28,589 nucleotides of DNA from a virus, in IMG/VR virus record IMGVR_UViG_3300050138_000569, positions 1-28,589 of that record. One strand, given 5' to 3'. Shown in pieces: positions 28,481-28,589 of this stretch (position 1 is the stretch's first letter; each line of letters begins with the position of its first letter). The position numbers and the translations under genes were made by a program. The notes below the pieces were generated by a model that saw only the letters and a program-made list of their open reading frames with translations, searched no databases and had not been told where the DNA came from.

Positions 28481-28589
28481 ATTTACCTCAACGAAATGGC
28501 CTTAGTTACTTTAAGAAAAGGCCTTCGGGAAACACTGGCATCGCGCGCGAAGATCGCTATGGTGCGCCCGAAACCCGCCTCCCACCTAA

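Overview
The window looks like a chromosomal stretch of an alphaproteobacterium of the Bradyrhizobium/Nitrobacteraceae type. The basis is high-GC codon use, a DUF992 secreted protein, a VPLPA-type C-terminal sorting signal, and integrase and Tat-signal protein families typical of rhizobial islands. Only a little core chromosome is visible: epmB (10455-11507), epmA (27437-28480) and a small membrane protein at 10288. The rest is two integrated mobile elements lying side by side, about 1.4 kb apart.

Element 1 (from left of the window to 10140) ends at a 3' fragment of a tRNA, probably tRNA-Arg, just beyond a minus-strand tyrosine integrase. Moving leftward, nearly all on the minus strand, come an excisionase-like HTH protein, a small protein, a primase-polymerase/helicase fusion, a dense CCGTTTTG iteron cluster, an unassigned 145-residue protein, a probable small terminase and a clear large terminase. 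After these come small phage-like proteins, including a coiled coil and a second HTH protein. No portal, capsid or tail gene is visible. The left end, near or beyond the partial DUF992 gene, is not seen.

Element 2 (11546-27465, about 15.9 kb) is bounded by a 16-bp direct repeat, accggcgtccatatca, which is the 3' coding end of epmA. The original last codons of epmA (...WTPVVEP-stop) are stranded at 11533-11561, directly upstream of epmB. The epmA gene at 27437 now ends in element-supplied codons (...WTPVVET-stop). The element therefore split an ancestral epmA-epmB operon for EF-P lysine modification while keeping EpmA full length. Matching sets of TTGCAT and GTTGCCA repeats lie just inside both ends and are probably integrase arm sites.

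Inside element 2, the integrase and an AlpA-like regulator are followed by a tight chain of nine genes, each overlapping the next by a few bases. The chain includes a RepA-like ATPase, a GCGCAACT iteron array just past that ATPase, and a small-terminase-like protein. Further right are XRE-like regulators, a phage scaffold-like protein and a zinc-ribbon protein. Then come AT-richer cargo genes: a VPLPA-CTERM secreted protein, two small membrane proteins, a two-TM protein with a possible GAF-like domain plus a tiny Pro-rich partner, a lipoprotein and a Tat-exported protein. Both elements combine an integrase, a replication ATPase, iterons and terminase-like genes without visible structural genes, which resembles phage satellites. 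That is an inference.
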